A DNA stretch of 64,000 nucleotides from Spinacia oleracea (GCF_020520425.1 NC_079487.1:134190385-134254384); one strand, 5' to 3'; positions 36,301 through 46,448 are shown, counted from the stretch's first letter. Program-made: numbers and translations. Notes: generated from the letters alone by a model not told the origin.

Positions 36301-39101
36301 CAGGCTACCACCAAGTATTCATGCACCCCGATGACAGAGCAAAGACAGCGTTCATCACAAGCGCAGGAGTGTTCAACTACAAAATGATGCCTTTCGGCTT
36401 GAAAAATGCCGGAGCCACCTACCAGAGGCTAGTTGATCACGTCTTCGCCGACCAGAAAGGAAGGAATGTGGAGGTCTATGTGGATGACTCCATCGTAAAA
36501 AGCATCAAGGAGGAAGACCACGTCAAAGACTTGGCAGAGACCTTCGGAAATCTGAGGAAATACAGCATGAAGCTGAACCCAAAAAAATGCGTCTTCGGGG
36601 TGAAGTCAGGGAAATTCCTCGGATTCATGGTGAGCGAAAGAGGAATTGATGCGAACCCAGACAAAGTCCAAGCGGCATTGGATTTACCCGAGCCGAAGAC
36701 CAAGAGAGATGTGCAGAGACTAACCGGCAGGTTAGCCGCACTAACAAGGTTCATATCAAAAGCCTCGGACAAGGGAGCCCCCTTCTTCAAAGCACTGAAA
36801 CCAAAGAACCTCCCCGGAGGAGAAGCAGAACCAGTCAAGAAAAAGGGGGTCCCGAGGAAAGTGGATCCCGAACTGATATGGGAACAGGAGCAAAAAGAAG
36901 CTTTTCAGCAACTCAGAGCCCACCTAGCTCAACTGCCGACACTGGCCAGACCAAAGGAGGGGGAAACCCTGTACCTATATGTCGCAGTTAGCCCTGGAAC
37001 CGTCAGCGCAGTGCTTCTTCGGGAAGAAGAAAAGAAGCAACAGCCAATCTACTTCACCAGCCGAACACTCACAGGGGCCGAAACCCGGTACCCACTCATC
37101 GAGAAAGTCGCATACGCAGTAGTGGTAGCTGCACGAAAACTGAGGCCATACTTCGACTCCCACCAGATCACAGTGCTAACTGACCAACCGCTCGAAAAAG
37201 TACTCGACAAAATAGAGAGGTCAGGAAGATTGGCTGCCTGGGCCCTCGAACTATCAGAGTTCGGCATCAAGTATCAGCCGAGGACAGCAATCAAAGCACA
37301 AGCATTGGCAGACTTCTTGGCCGAGTGCTCATACCAGGAAATGCTGGATGATACGAAAAGCACTTGGGAGGTCTTCACTGACGGATCTTCCACAATAAAC
37401 GGCTCAGGAGCAGGAGTTGTACTAATCCCCCCGACGGGGAAAAGCATAGAGTATGCATTGAAGTTCGGCTTCAAAGCAACTAACAACGAGGCCGAATATG
37501 AGGCCGCAATAGCAGGGATAGAGCTTTGTTTATCCCTGGAGGCCGAGCATGTTTGCCTCAAAACTGATTCCCAGCTTGTAGCCAACCCGATCCGAGGGGA
37601 GTATGAGGCCAAATGGCCCAGCATGACAGCTTACTTAGCAAAAATTAAATCCTTAACGTCAAAGTTAAGATCTTTTGAAGTCATTCTCATTCCCCGAGGA
37701 CAAAACACGCAAGCAGACGCACTGTCAAAACTCGCAAGCTCAACACTCATCAACCTAAACAGGTCGGTCCACGTGGAGGTTCACCAAGAGAGAAGCATTG
37801 ACTTGCCACCCACCACAGTATGCAGCTTACGTGCCGAACCCAGCTGGATGGACGCAGTAGTTGCATACAAAGAAAGGGGAGAACTTCCCGAGGATAAGCC
37901 GCAGGCAAGAAAACTGAAAAGATTCAACAAGTGGTTCATCATCAGCGCCGAAGGAGAGCTCATGAGGAAATCATTCTCTGCTCCGCTGCTAAAATGTGTG
38001 GGTCCAACAGACGCTGACTACATCCTAAGGGAAATCCACCTCGGGATATGCGGAAACCACATCGGAGGCAGGACATTGGCACATAAAGCCCTTCGGGCTG
38101 GGTACTGGTGGCCCACTATGGTTTCCGAGGCAAAGCAGATGGCAAGGAAATGCGAGAAATGCCAAAAGTTCGCACTAGCCATCCATCAACCAGCTCAAAC
38201 CCTACAATCAACACTGTATCCCTTACCATTCGCACAGTGGGGGTTAGACATCATTGGTCCCTTCCCCTCAGCGACGAACCAGAAGAAGTGGTTGATTGTA
38301 GGAGTCGACTATTTTAGCAAATGGATCGAAGCCGAAGCTGTCTCCTCCATCACCGAACCTCAGGTCCGCAAGTTCATATGGCAGAACATCATCACAAGGT
38401 TCGGCATACCAAGACTGATGGTCTTCGACCACGGGAAACAGTTCGACAACACCCCGTTGCAAAAGTGGTGCAAACAGTTCGGCATACACCTAGCGTACTC
38501 AGCAGTCTGTCACCCACAAAGCAACGGGCAAGCCGAAGCTGCTAACAAACTCATCCTCAATGCACTCAAGAAAAGAGTCGAGGATGACAAAAACAAATGG
38601 TTAGAAGAGCTACCCGGAACGCTATGGTCCCTTCGGACCACTGAGAAAGAAGCTACCGGGCAAACACCGTTCCACCTTGTATACGGATCCGAAGCTGTAA
38701 TCCCTGTGGAAATCGGAACAGAAAGCCTGAGGATCCAGGCATACAACAGGTATGATGGGCTCCAAGGAGAGAGCAACAACCAACTTCTATCCGAAGCTCT
38801 CGATCTACTGGACGAAGCTCGGAACGATGCAAGGACACTCAACGCAGCCTATTTGCAGAGGGTCAACAAGCATTACAACCGAAGAGTCAACGCCAGACCC
38901 CTAAAAGTCGGTGATCTAGTACTCAGAAACGCCGCCTCGGTTCAGAAAGGACGGATCCATGGCAAACTCTCAGCCACTTGGGAAGGACCATACATCATCC
39001 ATTCCGAAAAAAGGCCAGGCACGTTTATGCTGAAACAGTTAGATGGAACAATTTTGAAGAACCATTGGAATACCGATGTTCTCAAGAAATATTTTGTATG
39101 A
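33348..39101 (+). CDS. Tat-lineage gag-pol polyprotein, uninterrupted
   Basis: 1,917 residues from the first ATG after the primer-binding site; the frame is open further upstream into the LTR, but without an ATG. Approximate order: Gag domain 250-370; CCHC-like CEFHDDFGHHTEEC near 507; aspartic protease VDGGSAVNII near 647; reverse transcriptase from about 900 with YVDD near 1044; its RNase H near 1238; a second RNase H starting FTDGSSTINGSGAG near 1342; integrase zinc region near 1563; and the integrase D, D and E in LDIIGPF, VFDHGKQF and GQAEAAN near 1633, 1691 and 1728. All catalytic signatures are visible and there is no stop or frameshift. The gag-pol fusion in one frame is usual for this clade. 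The second integrase Asp is followed by His rather than the common Asn. Confidence 0.95.
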   Translation: MVNDVVNNNDDDMMVRSDSESDQEEHPQSMARSQPSRATTATNAGPPIPTREELTAAMTIMQNFLFNEKQQGLANDRREERRTRRRLNEPPSAEVSRPERELLPLTGTHLTSRWMESTWDTQKRAQQQPDWFARPSPTPTALQSESTTRNTRVRSSVLSRLRPSVHSRLRPSINTRLGVGEPSRSGERPEVSSRERRRDRRHDRTPSPHRTPERSNHRTPANEGIRARLGKRIMTPTSSPFSDELIMEEIPKVRLPAHLTYSGITDPRDHVISYEQQMFLSPYSEACWCKYFPTTLTGVAGEWFRSLPKGSIKSWKKLKKRFCTQFVSNNRPERTTAELTSIQQERDESLREFMARFMKESTNIPNLQPDVAIFALKHALQEGKFRDELSMKNPSRIADVLQMADAFIRTEEFNKAAARLKGSSDPRDTKNTQSKPEGSSWKGKEKVGAREMSPKKDGRRGELQPKYTNYTPLALPRKEIFILNRNDEKWKLPGKLKSNPARRNKNKWCEFHDDFGHHTEECNSLKDNIEDLVRRGYLKQYLLDRREEKEKAATGKQHEQPQKRVYEATGHKKNDILVVFGGQKSGQASKKHLRALSHRVNLSAVGDNQPHPPNMTFTADDCFGVQYKHDDPLVISMDLNNHNVHRVLVDGGSAVNIIFRNCFEQLILEEPEEALTKVSYPLIGFNGSAAIPRGKITLPVTVGEGQAAKTLRDEFLVMDCDSVYNVIMGRTMIHKMQAVPSTYHQLMIYVSDAGFAERIRGDQEVARRTCHTAVRKPKLGDDPEEEKGATGEESEAKRRRASTSSLSPAEVDARPETLSPEPDQEMEDIFLEEDSDRSVRIGKGLSSGLRIDLIRLLRDHKDIFAWSAADMPGINPKLICHKLDVNAEARPVKQKKRNYSSEKNKVIAEEVKKLQEAGFIEPCMYPKWLANVVMVKKANGSWRMCVDFTDLNRACPKDCYPLPRIDQLVDSTSGHALLSFMDAFSGYHQVFMHPDDRAKTAFITSAGVFNYKMMPFGLKNAGATYQRLVDHVFADQKGRNVEVYVDDSIVKSIKEEDHVKDLAETFGNLRKYSMKLNPKKCVFGVKSGKFLGFMVSERGIDANPDKVQAALDLPEPKTKRDVQRLTGRLAALTRFISKASDKGAPFFKALKPKNLPGGEAEPVKKKGVPRKVDPELIWEQEQKEAFQQLRAHLAQLPTLARPKEGETLYLYVAVSPGTVSAVLLREEEKKQQPIYFTSRTLTGAETRYPLIEKVAYAVVVAARKLRPYFDSHQITVLTDQPLEKVLDKIERSGRLAAWALELSEFGIKYQPRTAIKAQALADFLAECSYQEMLDDTKSTWEVFTDGSSTINGSGAGVVLIPPTGKSIEYALKFGFKATNNEAEYEAAIAGIELCLSLEAEHVCLKTDSQLVANPIRGEYEAKWPSMTAYLAKIKSLTSKLRSFEVILIPRGQNTQADALSKLASSTLINLNRSVHVEVHQERSIDLPPTTVCSLRAEPSWMDAVVAYKERGELPEDKPQARKLKRFNKWFIISAEGELMRKSFSAPLLKCVGPTDADYILREIHLGICGNHIGGRTLAHKALRAGYWWPTMVSEAKQMARKCEKCQKFALAIHQPAQTLQSTLYPLPFAQWGLDIIGPFPSATNQKKWLIVGVDYFSKWIEAEAVSSITEPQVRKFIWQNIITRFGIPRLMVFDHGKQFDNTPLQKWCKQFGIHLAYSAVCHPQSNGQAEAANKLILNALKKRVEDDKNKWLEELPGTLWSLRTTEKEATGQTPFHLVYGSEAVIPVEIGTESLRIQAYNRYDGLQGESNNQLLSEALDLLDEARNDARTLNAAYLQRVNKHYNRRVNARPLKVGDLVLRNAASVQKGRIHGKLSATWEGPYIIHSEKRPGTFMLKQLDGTILKNHWNTDVLKKYFV

Positions 39102-39490
39102 TCTCTGTCTGTAAACCAAGTAAGTTGTTTAATGAGAAGAGGAAAGCCATTGGCACCATGAGTTTCATTAAACTTATCTCTATATTCATTGTCCCTTTAT
39201 ATATACATGCAGCCTCGGATCTGATCAATCCGAGACTAAAAACAGGATTGACTTTGCCCATTCCTTGATAAAATGCAAGAAATGACCAAATCATACACTT
39301 CAGGGAATCGTCCAGAATCCTCGGATTCGCGGTACCCTAATAAAATTTGTTCGCAACAAACAGTCGCTCGAATCAAGTTATAAAACTCCGGCTCAGATCC
39401 ACGGATCGCCGAAGGCATAACTAAGAGGCAGACTAGCGATCTCTTGCCCAGGTTTCCGAACCACAAGAGATCGGAAGAACAATCCAAACC
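39102..39490. other. Retrotransposon 3' non-coding region before the minisatellite
   Basis: No ORF of note. GC content drops toward 39300. It links pol to the tandem array. Confidence 0.6.
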
Positions 39491-39494
39491 TCTG

Positions 39495-39862
39495 AGCAGA
39501 TCGACGGATTTGAAGAGTCTGGAAACTAAAGAGTCTCTTAGCAGATCTACGGATTTGAAGAACTCGCAAAACTAAAGAGTCTCTTAGCAGATCTACGGAT
39601 TTGAAGAACTCGCAAAACTAAAGAGTCTCTTAGCAGATCTACGGATTTGAAGAACTCGCAAAACTAAAGAGTCTCTTAGCAGATCTACGGATTTGAAGAA
39701 CTCGCAAAACTAAAGAGTCTCTTAGCAGATCCACGGATTTGAAGAACTCACAAAATCAAAGAGTCTCTTAGCAGATCTACGGATTTGAAGAACTCGCAAA
39801 GTTTAAAAGTCTCTTAACAGATCTACGGATTTAAAGAGCTCGCAAGATCAAAAGGTTTTTAG
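39495..39862. repeat. 46-bp minisatellite within the retrotransposon
   Basis: Eight units start at 39495, 39541, 39587, 39633, 39679, 39725, 39771 and 39817, each with GCAGATCTACGGATTTGAAG or a close variant. The central units are almost identical. Such arrays between pol and the 3' LTR are known in Tat/Ogre-type elements and can seed satellite DNA. Confidence 0.93.
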
Positions 39863-39964
39863 CAAGTCTACAGAAAGAGGAGCTCGAGAAATCTACGGAT
39901 TTAAAGACCTAAAATTGCGAAAGTACAAGTTGAAAAGAAGCAGCCAAGTAACAAACATTCATTT

Positions 39965-39970
39965 TTTATT
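39965..39970 (-). terminator. Polyadenylation signal candidate of the antisense gene
   Basis: AATAAA on the minus strand, about 230 bp beyond the antisense stop codon. Confidence 0.5.
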
Positions 39971-40200
39971 CAATATTTGGGGGGAGTACAAATACATTGA
40001 AAGCCTCAAAAATTGAAAACAAAATGAAACAGTTAAAATCGGCAGCCATCAACAGACAATACCGGCCTACCGAAGTACTAAAGAAAACAAAAAGAAATGA
40101 GTACAACGCAGCGCCGAGGCAAAAGGGGGAAAGGCAAGCACATGTTCGGAAGTCCTCAACTGGAACCGACCGACTCTGAAGAAGACGACTGCCCGAATCC

Positions 40201-43200
40201 CTAACTCTTGGGAGTCTCAGGAGCATCCCCCAGGGGAGCATCCTTCGAAGAACCCCCAGCAGTAGTATCACCTTCGGAAGTCGCCTTCTGGGCCCGAGCC
40301 TCTGCAAGAGCAGCTTGGCGTTCAGCTTCAGCTTCGTCTCGATCGGCCTGGCACTCCACCAAGTGATCCTGGGCCCTCATCCAGAGCGGAACCTTCTCAT
40401 TCCAAGGGAAATGAGGCATATGCTTCGCGAACATCCGCCGAGCGCCCAGGATGCCATTCCAGTATTGCTCCCTACACTGATCAGCAGTGTAGAGGTCAAC
40501 TCTCTCTTGCTCCAATTTCCGAATGGCAGCATCCTTCTCTCGGATCTTCAGCTGGAGAACGGGCACCTTGTCAGCTTGGTTCTGAACAATCTCCCGATGC
40601 TTGACAAACTGCTGAAGCCTCGCCTCCGCTTCCTGGCTCTGCTTAATGGCCGCCTCAAATTTAGAAGTCATCTCCTTGAGAAGACTGTCTTTTTCTTCAA
40701 GTTCGCTCGCAAACTTGGCGGCCATTTCTTTCCTCTCCTTGTCGAAGGAAGCTATCTTTTCAGCATCCTCCTCGACTCGGAAAGTAAGCTTCCCAACTTC
40801 GGCCCCGATCTGCTCAGCCGATTCCCTAGCCTCACGACTGTACTGAAGGTACAGTAGCTTGAGGTCCACCATCTCGGCCATGAGCTGCCCAGCCTTCTGG
40901 TCCAAGACAGGGATATCACGAGCATAAGCCTCCTGATACCTCCTCAATTGCCTCTCCTCAACCGAGCTACACTCGGAAGCGAACGAGGACCAGAAAACAG
41001 CCTGGGAAAGAAGAAAAGACGAGAAAAGATGAGGAAAGAAGAAAACAACAAACCAAAAACGGAACTCAAAACAAAATTTCCAACACTTACCTCATTCAGA
41101 TAATATTGAGCCATCATAGCTGGGTTCCTCTCCTCAGCTCCAGGAACCCTCCACTGCGGGTTGGCCCGAAGAAGATTCTCCCGTGCAGCTTCGGGACCCA
41201 CCAAAGATCCCACGTGAGCCATGGGGTTCTCCCCCAAAACCGGAGCTCTAGCATAGCGAGCCATCGCCTCCCTTACCTCCTCGGGGATCCGTTTCAGCGG
41301 AACATCCGAGCAAGGGTCAGCGTGGATCAGTCTATCCAGGGCCGAGGTCGAAGTAGAGCCCAAGGTCGAGTGGCGCCTCTTCCTCGTCAGACCCTGCTCG
41401 GGTTGCTCCTCCTCAGCAGAAGGGACCTCCTTCTCAGCTTCGGGAACCTCTATGTGAGCTTCGGTGAGATCCACCATCTCCTTATCTGGACTTCTCTCCC
41501 TTTCGAGAGAAACGTCAGCAGATTCTTCCTTCTGCTCGGCCACAGTAGGGACATCCGAGCCAGGAACAAGGTCGGCTTCAATTGCCTCCATCACCTTGGT
41601 TATATCCTGGATCTCGATCCCTAAAGCAGCAGACGGCTTCAGCGGAGAGGGGATGGTATCTTCCTCAGCCAACGGTTGGTCCACGGGCGGCGGTTCCGCA
41701 ACCACCACACTCTTCAACTTCTGCCCTGGCAAGGGCATGAAGTGAAGGAGATTTTTGGGAGGAGGCATGACTTCCGAAACCTCTTCCTACAGGGCAAACG
41801 CTCAAAGGTCAGTTTCAGAAAAAGAGAGAACGGACCACAAAAGGCTCCAAGTCAGAACAAATACCTTCTCCGAAGACTGAGAAGCTTTCGCTTTCTTCGG
41901 ATGCGCAGAAGGCCTCAAAAGAGTGCTGCCCTTCCTTTTGCGCTGATCCTAAACAGAGGAGACCAAAGGTCAATAAATGTAAAAGAAGACAAAGGAAGGA
42001 ATAAAGAAAAATCGCGAAGTACCCGGTTCCTAGATAAAGAGATATCTATCCGAGCCGGAGATGAAACCGAAGGAACGGCACGCGGCACAGCGTCAGTCCC
42101 AGGACCCTAAAAAGATGGTCCAGGACCAAGACGTTAGCCGACGGCCAACCAGAAAGAAAGACAAACAAAAGACTTCGAGATATAGAAACACTCACCGGAT
42201 CCGAGGTTGTCCTCAAATCAGGGAGCACGACTTTCACTGGAACAGCTTCGGGAGAAGAGGCAGAATCCCACGGATCAGCTCGAACTTCAGATATCCGAGC
42301 GACACCCGACGGAGACAGCACGTAATCCTTCAAGCGAGGATTACGAGGATTCTCCTTCCCGAACTTGTAATCAGGGGCCGAGTCGTGAATGGTCTTCAGA
42401 TCCAAAGAAATGCCCAAGACCACAGGATCAACGCAGCTAAAGCCGTACTCTGCAGAAACAAAGCACAAAACAAAGTCAATAAAACGAGACAAAAAGGAGG
42501 AGGACAAACTTACTAAAGCACGGTCCCAGCCGAAAGACACCTACCCCTGTCAAAAATCCTACTGAGACCGGCAACAGCAAGAATGTCCTCCCGCAAGATA
42601 TAGTTGAGGTTCGGGAGCCAGTTGGACGGCAGTTTGTAGTTGTCCTCCCGAGCCAAAAACCACTGGAGGAGATCCACGTAGTGGTGATGGTTCCGATCCG
42701 GAGCAGCCACGCTTCGCATATCAGGATCAGGAGTCACAAACCACTTCGGAGGGCGGTAAAAATGTGGATGCTTCGGATCTGTCGGCACACGAACAAACAA
42801 CCACTCCGTCTTCCAATTATGATCAGAGCTGAGGTAAGGGTAGGCCGTAATGTAGTTCGGCTCCCCCTTCCTTCGGGATCTTTTGTTGATGATGGTCCAC
42901 CAACCATACCCATCTCCCTTGGAAGCATGGTTGAAAGACAGATCGTGCAGATCCCGAAACACGGCAACAGAGCATGGAAAGTTAATAAAATCGCACACCC
43001 ATCTAAATCCGATGATGTGCCTCATAGATTTGGGGGTAAGCTGGGCCAAACTGATGTTGTACGACACCAGGAGCTCGGAAACGAAGGGATCCAAAGGAAA
43101 GCGGAGACCGTTCTCCAAATGATGAGTATACACAGAGATGAACCCCCTCGGCGGATGAGTCACCCGAGGACGCTCCTGGTCGGGAAGCTCGCACCAGTAC

Positions 43201-43619
43201 CCCAAGGCGTGCTGGATTCCGTATAACTCTTCGGCTCTCCGATGGTAGTTCCCCAGCTTCGCCTCCACCAACCAGTCACCACTGACCGATTTTTCCAAGG
43301 GACCATCGATCTTAGTGGTCTCATGCAGAATCGGGGCATACTTGCCCTGCGGATCAGCTTCAGTCCAATGAACTGGAAACTCAGGGTAAGAGCGGCGCAC
43401 ACCCGAAGAACCAGCTTTCTTACCAGAAGTTGCGCGTTCAGACACGCTAGACCCGCCAACAACATCATCTTTTGAAGCATCCCAACCAGTCGAACGCCTC
43501 TCCACCGGCCTCTCCGAAGGCCGACCCCTCGAAGTTTTCGGTAACCTTCCCGAAGGCACGTTCTCCCTCTCACTAGAGGAACCAACGACGAACTTGCTCT
43601 TGCCCCTATTCTTTGCCAT
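40201..43619 (-). CDS. Six-exon antisense gene of the Tat retrotransposon (gypsy-type 'transposase_28'-like protein)
   Basis: Exons 42545-43619, 42196-42449, 42023-42106, 41865-41948, 41091-41786 and 40201-41001 are all GT-AG and phase-compatible, giving 997 residues from the ATG at 43619. The N-terminal third (FPLDPFVSELLVSYNISLAQ, RHIIGFRWVCDFINFP) resembles the plant 'putative gypsy-type transposon' family (Pfam PF04195), from memory of its pattern. The middle is Pro/Ser/Glu-rich. The C-terminal exon is a long coiled coil (LTFRVEEDAEKIASFDKERK). A TATA box (43875-43882) and AATAAA (39965-39970) lie at suitable distances. Antisense ORFs are known in Tat elements; their role is unknown. The frames listed on the plus strand here are shadows of these exons. 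Confidence 0.82.
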
Positions 43620-43874
43620 GGCCGCGAATTCTCGGTCTAGGGTTGAGATTGAGGGGTAGAAGGAAAAACGAAGAAAAAAAGGAGAATTCAGAAACAAATT
43701 ACCTTTTTCCGAAGCGGAATTCGCCGATAAAACGAACAACACAAGTTCCCGAAGTCTAAAGTTGGCCGAATTTCGTAGATCTGAAGAAACAAATTGCACT
43801 GCGATCGCCGGAATTTAGAGAGAGAATGGGTTTGAAAGAAGGAGTAAAAAGTTCGAAAAGAGCAAAGCACCCCG

Positions 43875-43882
43875 TATTTATA
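43875..43882 (-). promoter_or_regulatory. TATA box of the antisense gene
   Basis: TATAAATA on the minus strand about 255 bp upstream of the antisense ATG. It is independent of the LTR promoter. Confidence 0.6.
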
Positions 43883-44060
43883 GAAAAGAAAAGGGGCGCA
43901 CCAACTTCCTCAACCCACGATCTCCACAACACAATACAACTCCCAACACTTGTCATCAATGCAAATCATCCCTTTTCAAAAAAGAGAGGGAACTTTCGGA
44001 CTTCTGACAGCTGGAAACCCACCCATTTAATTCTAAATGGACCGGGTCTGGGGGGCATGT

Positions 44061-44485
44061 TGTTTGGGCTCCCAATTGACTCTCAATTGGGCCACTAAGT
44101 CCAAAGCCCAATGGCTCTAAACAACAGCATCAAACCTACCAATGGCTATTCAGCCATCCATTAAGGCCCAAGGCCCAATAGCAATAAATGACCTATGGGC
44201 ATTTATTATGCAAACACTATAAATAGGCCGCCAAGGCTCACACCTCAAGGTACGTCCAATTTATCGCCTTAAGACTACTCTTCTAGAGAACTTCTCTCTA
44301 GAATCCGAGCATCGTTCTTACTTAGGCATCGGAGGGGCTTTCCTCGGAAACACCCCCGAGGCTAGTGACTTTGCTCTTGTGCAGGTGAATTCGGACTCTA
44401 CTCATTCAAACAAGCAAGATCTTCAACACATACAAAAGGGCCTTCATTCGAAGCCCATTGTTTCCATCTTTACAACACCGGAACA
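44061..44485 (+). repeat. 3' LTR
   Basis: 425 bp. By eye it matches the 5' LTR except one A/G difference (CCCAAAGCCC versus CCCAAGGCCC). A purine-rich stretch, GGGGGG, just upstream may be the polypurine tract. Confidence 0.95.
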
Positions 44486-45217
44486 AACATCATGGGTTTT
44501 GCAAGGGAGTGTACCGCCAATCATACTCCCAGACGTGAAATTATTTGCAGGCAAGAATGTAACGTTGATGTGATTGCACGTAAATTTGACGGTGCATTGA
44601 AAATTAAAACTATCACGTATAAACTTATAAAGACAGTGAGCCTTTAAAGACAAGTGTAAAACATTTTTGCCCCATAAATCTCGAGAAATTGATTCTACAG
44701 TCTTGTTGTTGTTTTCAAGTTTGATCTTCATTTGAGATTCCAATTGGCGTTTCCCCTCATCTTGATGAAAAGGTTCTAGTATTGTTGACGACAATAACTT
44801 ATCATGATATTGTATTGACATTTTTATTAAGTTGAAATATTTGAAGTTTTCTTTGTTGTTCTTCAATGTAAGGGTAACATCCAAATCGGCTGCTACGCTA
44901 CCATTATTACTACTTATTATCATGGAATTCATCTCAAGAGAGTCGACCTGAAACTCTAGCTCTGGGGCATGAGGAAAAACCAAGTTGTCTATCAATATAG
45001 ACACGACCACATATAATAGAAGCAATATACCAATTATCGCAGAAATCCAATACCAAATGTTAAGTCCGCAATAAAGATGTTCTTCATCGTTGTTGTTGTT
45101 GTTGTTGTTGTAATTCCAATACCATTTGGATGGGTAACCAATTGCTTGATTTTGATTTTGTCCCCCTCCGATTGCGTGATAGTGTCCCCATCCTCGCAAC
45201 ATGTGACTTTTAGACAT
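44444..45217 (-). CDS. NDR1/HIN1-like (LEA_2) membrane protein, C-terminus replaced by LTR sequence
   Basis: Single-exon frame of 257 residues starting MSKSHMLRGWGH (ATG at 45217). A cytosolic Gly/Gln/Asn-rich head includes an Asn run coded by (AAC)n. A membrane helix follows at about 54-75 (IWYWISAIIGILLLLYVVVS), then an extracellular LEA_2-type domain (LDVTLTLKN, KFTCNHINVTFLP). Family members act in pathogen response and membrane-associated stress signalling; a specific role cannot be assigned. The retrotransposon inserted with target site AACAT inside the final codons. After KTHDV the frame now reads 12 residues encoded by the LTR (CSGVVKMETMGFE) and stops at 44444. Earlier the frame continued into sequence now at 32824-32847. 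The core domain is intact, but the natural 3' UTR and terminator are now 11.6 kb away. Confidence 0.8.
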   Translation of the reverse strand: MSKSHMLRGWGHYHAIGGGQNQNQAIGYPSKWYWNYNNNNNNNDEEHLYCGLNIWYWISAIIGILLLLYVVVSILIDNLVFPHAPELEFQVDSLEMNSMIISSNNGSVAADLDVTLTLKNNKENFKYFNLIKMSIQYHDKLLSSTILEPFHQDEGKRQLESQMKIKLENNNKTVESISRDLWGKNVLHLSLKAHCLYKFIRDSFNFQCTVKFTCNHINVTFLPANNFTSGSMIGGTLPCKTHDVCSGVVKMETMGFE

Positions 45218-45430
45218 GGTGATCAATTGTTTGTTTGTTTGATAAATTATTTCATCAATGTAACTATATTGCAACTGCCCAATTAAATCAAACAAACATA
45301 TCACAATTCATATCCATATCCATATATTAGAGATAAAAATATATACAAACAAACAAATTACAATCCATATCCATATTCATATAGTACTATGTTAACAAAC
45401 ATATCACAATCCATGTATTAGAGATAAAAT

Positions 45431-45634
45431 ATACTTCTCTGTTCTTTTTTAAATGACACAATTATTTAGGCACGTTTGTCAACGCACGATTGAAAAAAAT
45501 TATAAAAAGTTGATATTTAAAAAATATTTATTGACGCGAATCTAATAAGATTTCACACGACAATATAGTCAAATGAGCTTGGATGAATAGTGTCAAAAAC
45601 CCAATTATGTCTTGTAAATAAGGACGGAGGAAAT
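45431..45634. mobile_element. Stowaway-like MITE upstream of the NDR1/HIN1-like gene
   Basis: Ends CTTCTCTGTTCTTTTTTAAA and TAAGGACGGAGGAAA with TA on each side. The inverted match is imperfect. Confidence 0.45.
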
Positions 45635-45974
45635 ATACAGTAGGTGTTTACAAGGGGTAATATAAATATAAGATTTTATAAACATAATATAAATACAAGG
45701 TTTTAGTGTTTGGTCGTGAGGTATGAGTTTCGAATACAAGATATTTACTTTTATTGTAATGCTATAACCAAAGCATAATTCAAGGCACAATAACAACGTT
45801 AGCAATTCGAAACCAATTGTAATTGATTAAAACTCAAACTATAATCGAATTCCCCTAATTAAGAACAAGCCCTAATTTAGTCCTTTAAACCCACACAATA
45901 AACCAATTATAATCGATCCAAACTCAAATATATTATGATATATTTTATTTAAGCTTCCAAAAAAGGCCATAAAC

Positions 45975-46103
<129 letters not shown>

Positions 46104-46139
46104 ACCATAATTTTTAGAAAAAATAAAAAATATATAGAA

Positions 46140-46320
46140 ATAGGTCTACAACCGGTCCAAATCGGTCCGGTCCGGGTTTTGGACCGATTTTTTCGGTCCA
46201 GTTCGGGTTCGGTCCAAGCATAATCGGTCCGGTCTTCGGGTCTTGAATTATCAAAATTCGGTCTTCGGTCTGGTCCGGGTCGGTCCGGTCTGGTCCGGGT
46301 TTGGACTGATGAACACCCCT
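46140..46320. repeat. GGTCC-rich low-complexity element
   Basis: Dense repeats of CGGTCCGG and GGTTCGGTCC variants. It is similar in style to the hAT MITE interiors of this window, but its ends are unclear. Confidence 0.4.
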
Positions 46321-46341
46321 AATTAAGGTAGATAGTACTCC

Positions 46342-46440
46342 CTCAGATGCTGCCCATAGAGGTACCCATGCAAACTCCCGCGGGAAATTAGTCCACTCGC
46401 CGAAGGCGGTGGGAACTCCTCGTAGTAGAACCAAAAAAAA
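46342..46440 (+). mobile_element. 5'-truncated SINE (family 2)
   Basis: Matches the 3' half of the SINE at 15275-15464 (GATGCTGCCCATAGAGGTAC ... CGCCGAAGGCGGTGGGAACT) and ends in an A-run. The tRNA-like head is missing. Confidence 0.8.
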
Positions 46441-46448
46441 AGATAGTA

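Larger units (their letters stand above)
32853..44485 (+). mobile_element. Complete Ty3/gypsy (Tat-lineage) LTR retrotransposon
   Basis: 11,633 bp, bounded by two 425-bp LTRs (TG...CA) and a perfect 5-bp target duplication, AACAT, at 32848-32852 and 44486-44490. Between the LTRs lie a primer-binding site, one long gag-pol ORF, a 46-bp minisatellite, and a multi-exon gene on the opposite strand. A second RNase H domain after the reverse-transcriptase RNase H and a 3' antisense gene are marks of the Tat clade. The LTRs differ at one position that I could find, so insertion is very recent and the element may still be active. Confidence 0.93.

Noticed and set aside
33428-38842. Long minus-strand ORFs opposite gag-pol
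   Set aside because: Shadow frames of a strongly coding sequence; no splice logic or domains.
39495-39862. CRISPR-like array
   Set aside because: The repeats are head-to-tail with no unique spacers, within a plant retrotransposon.
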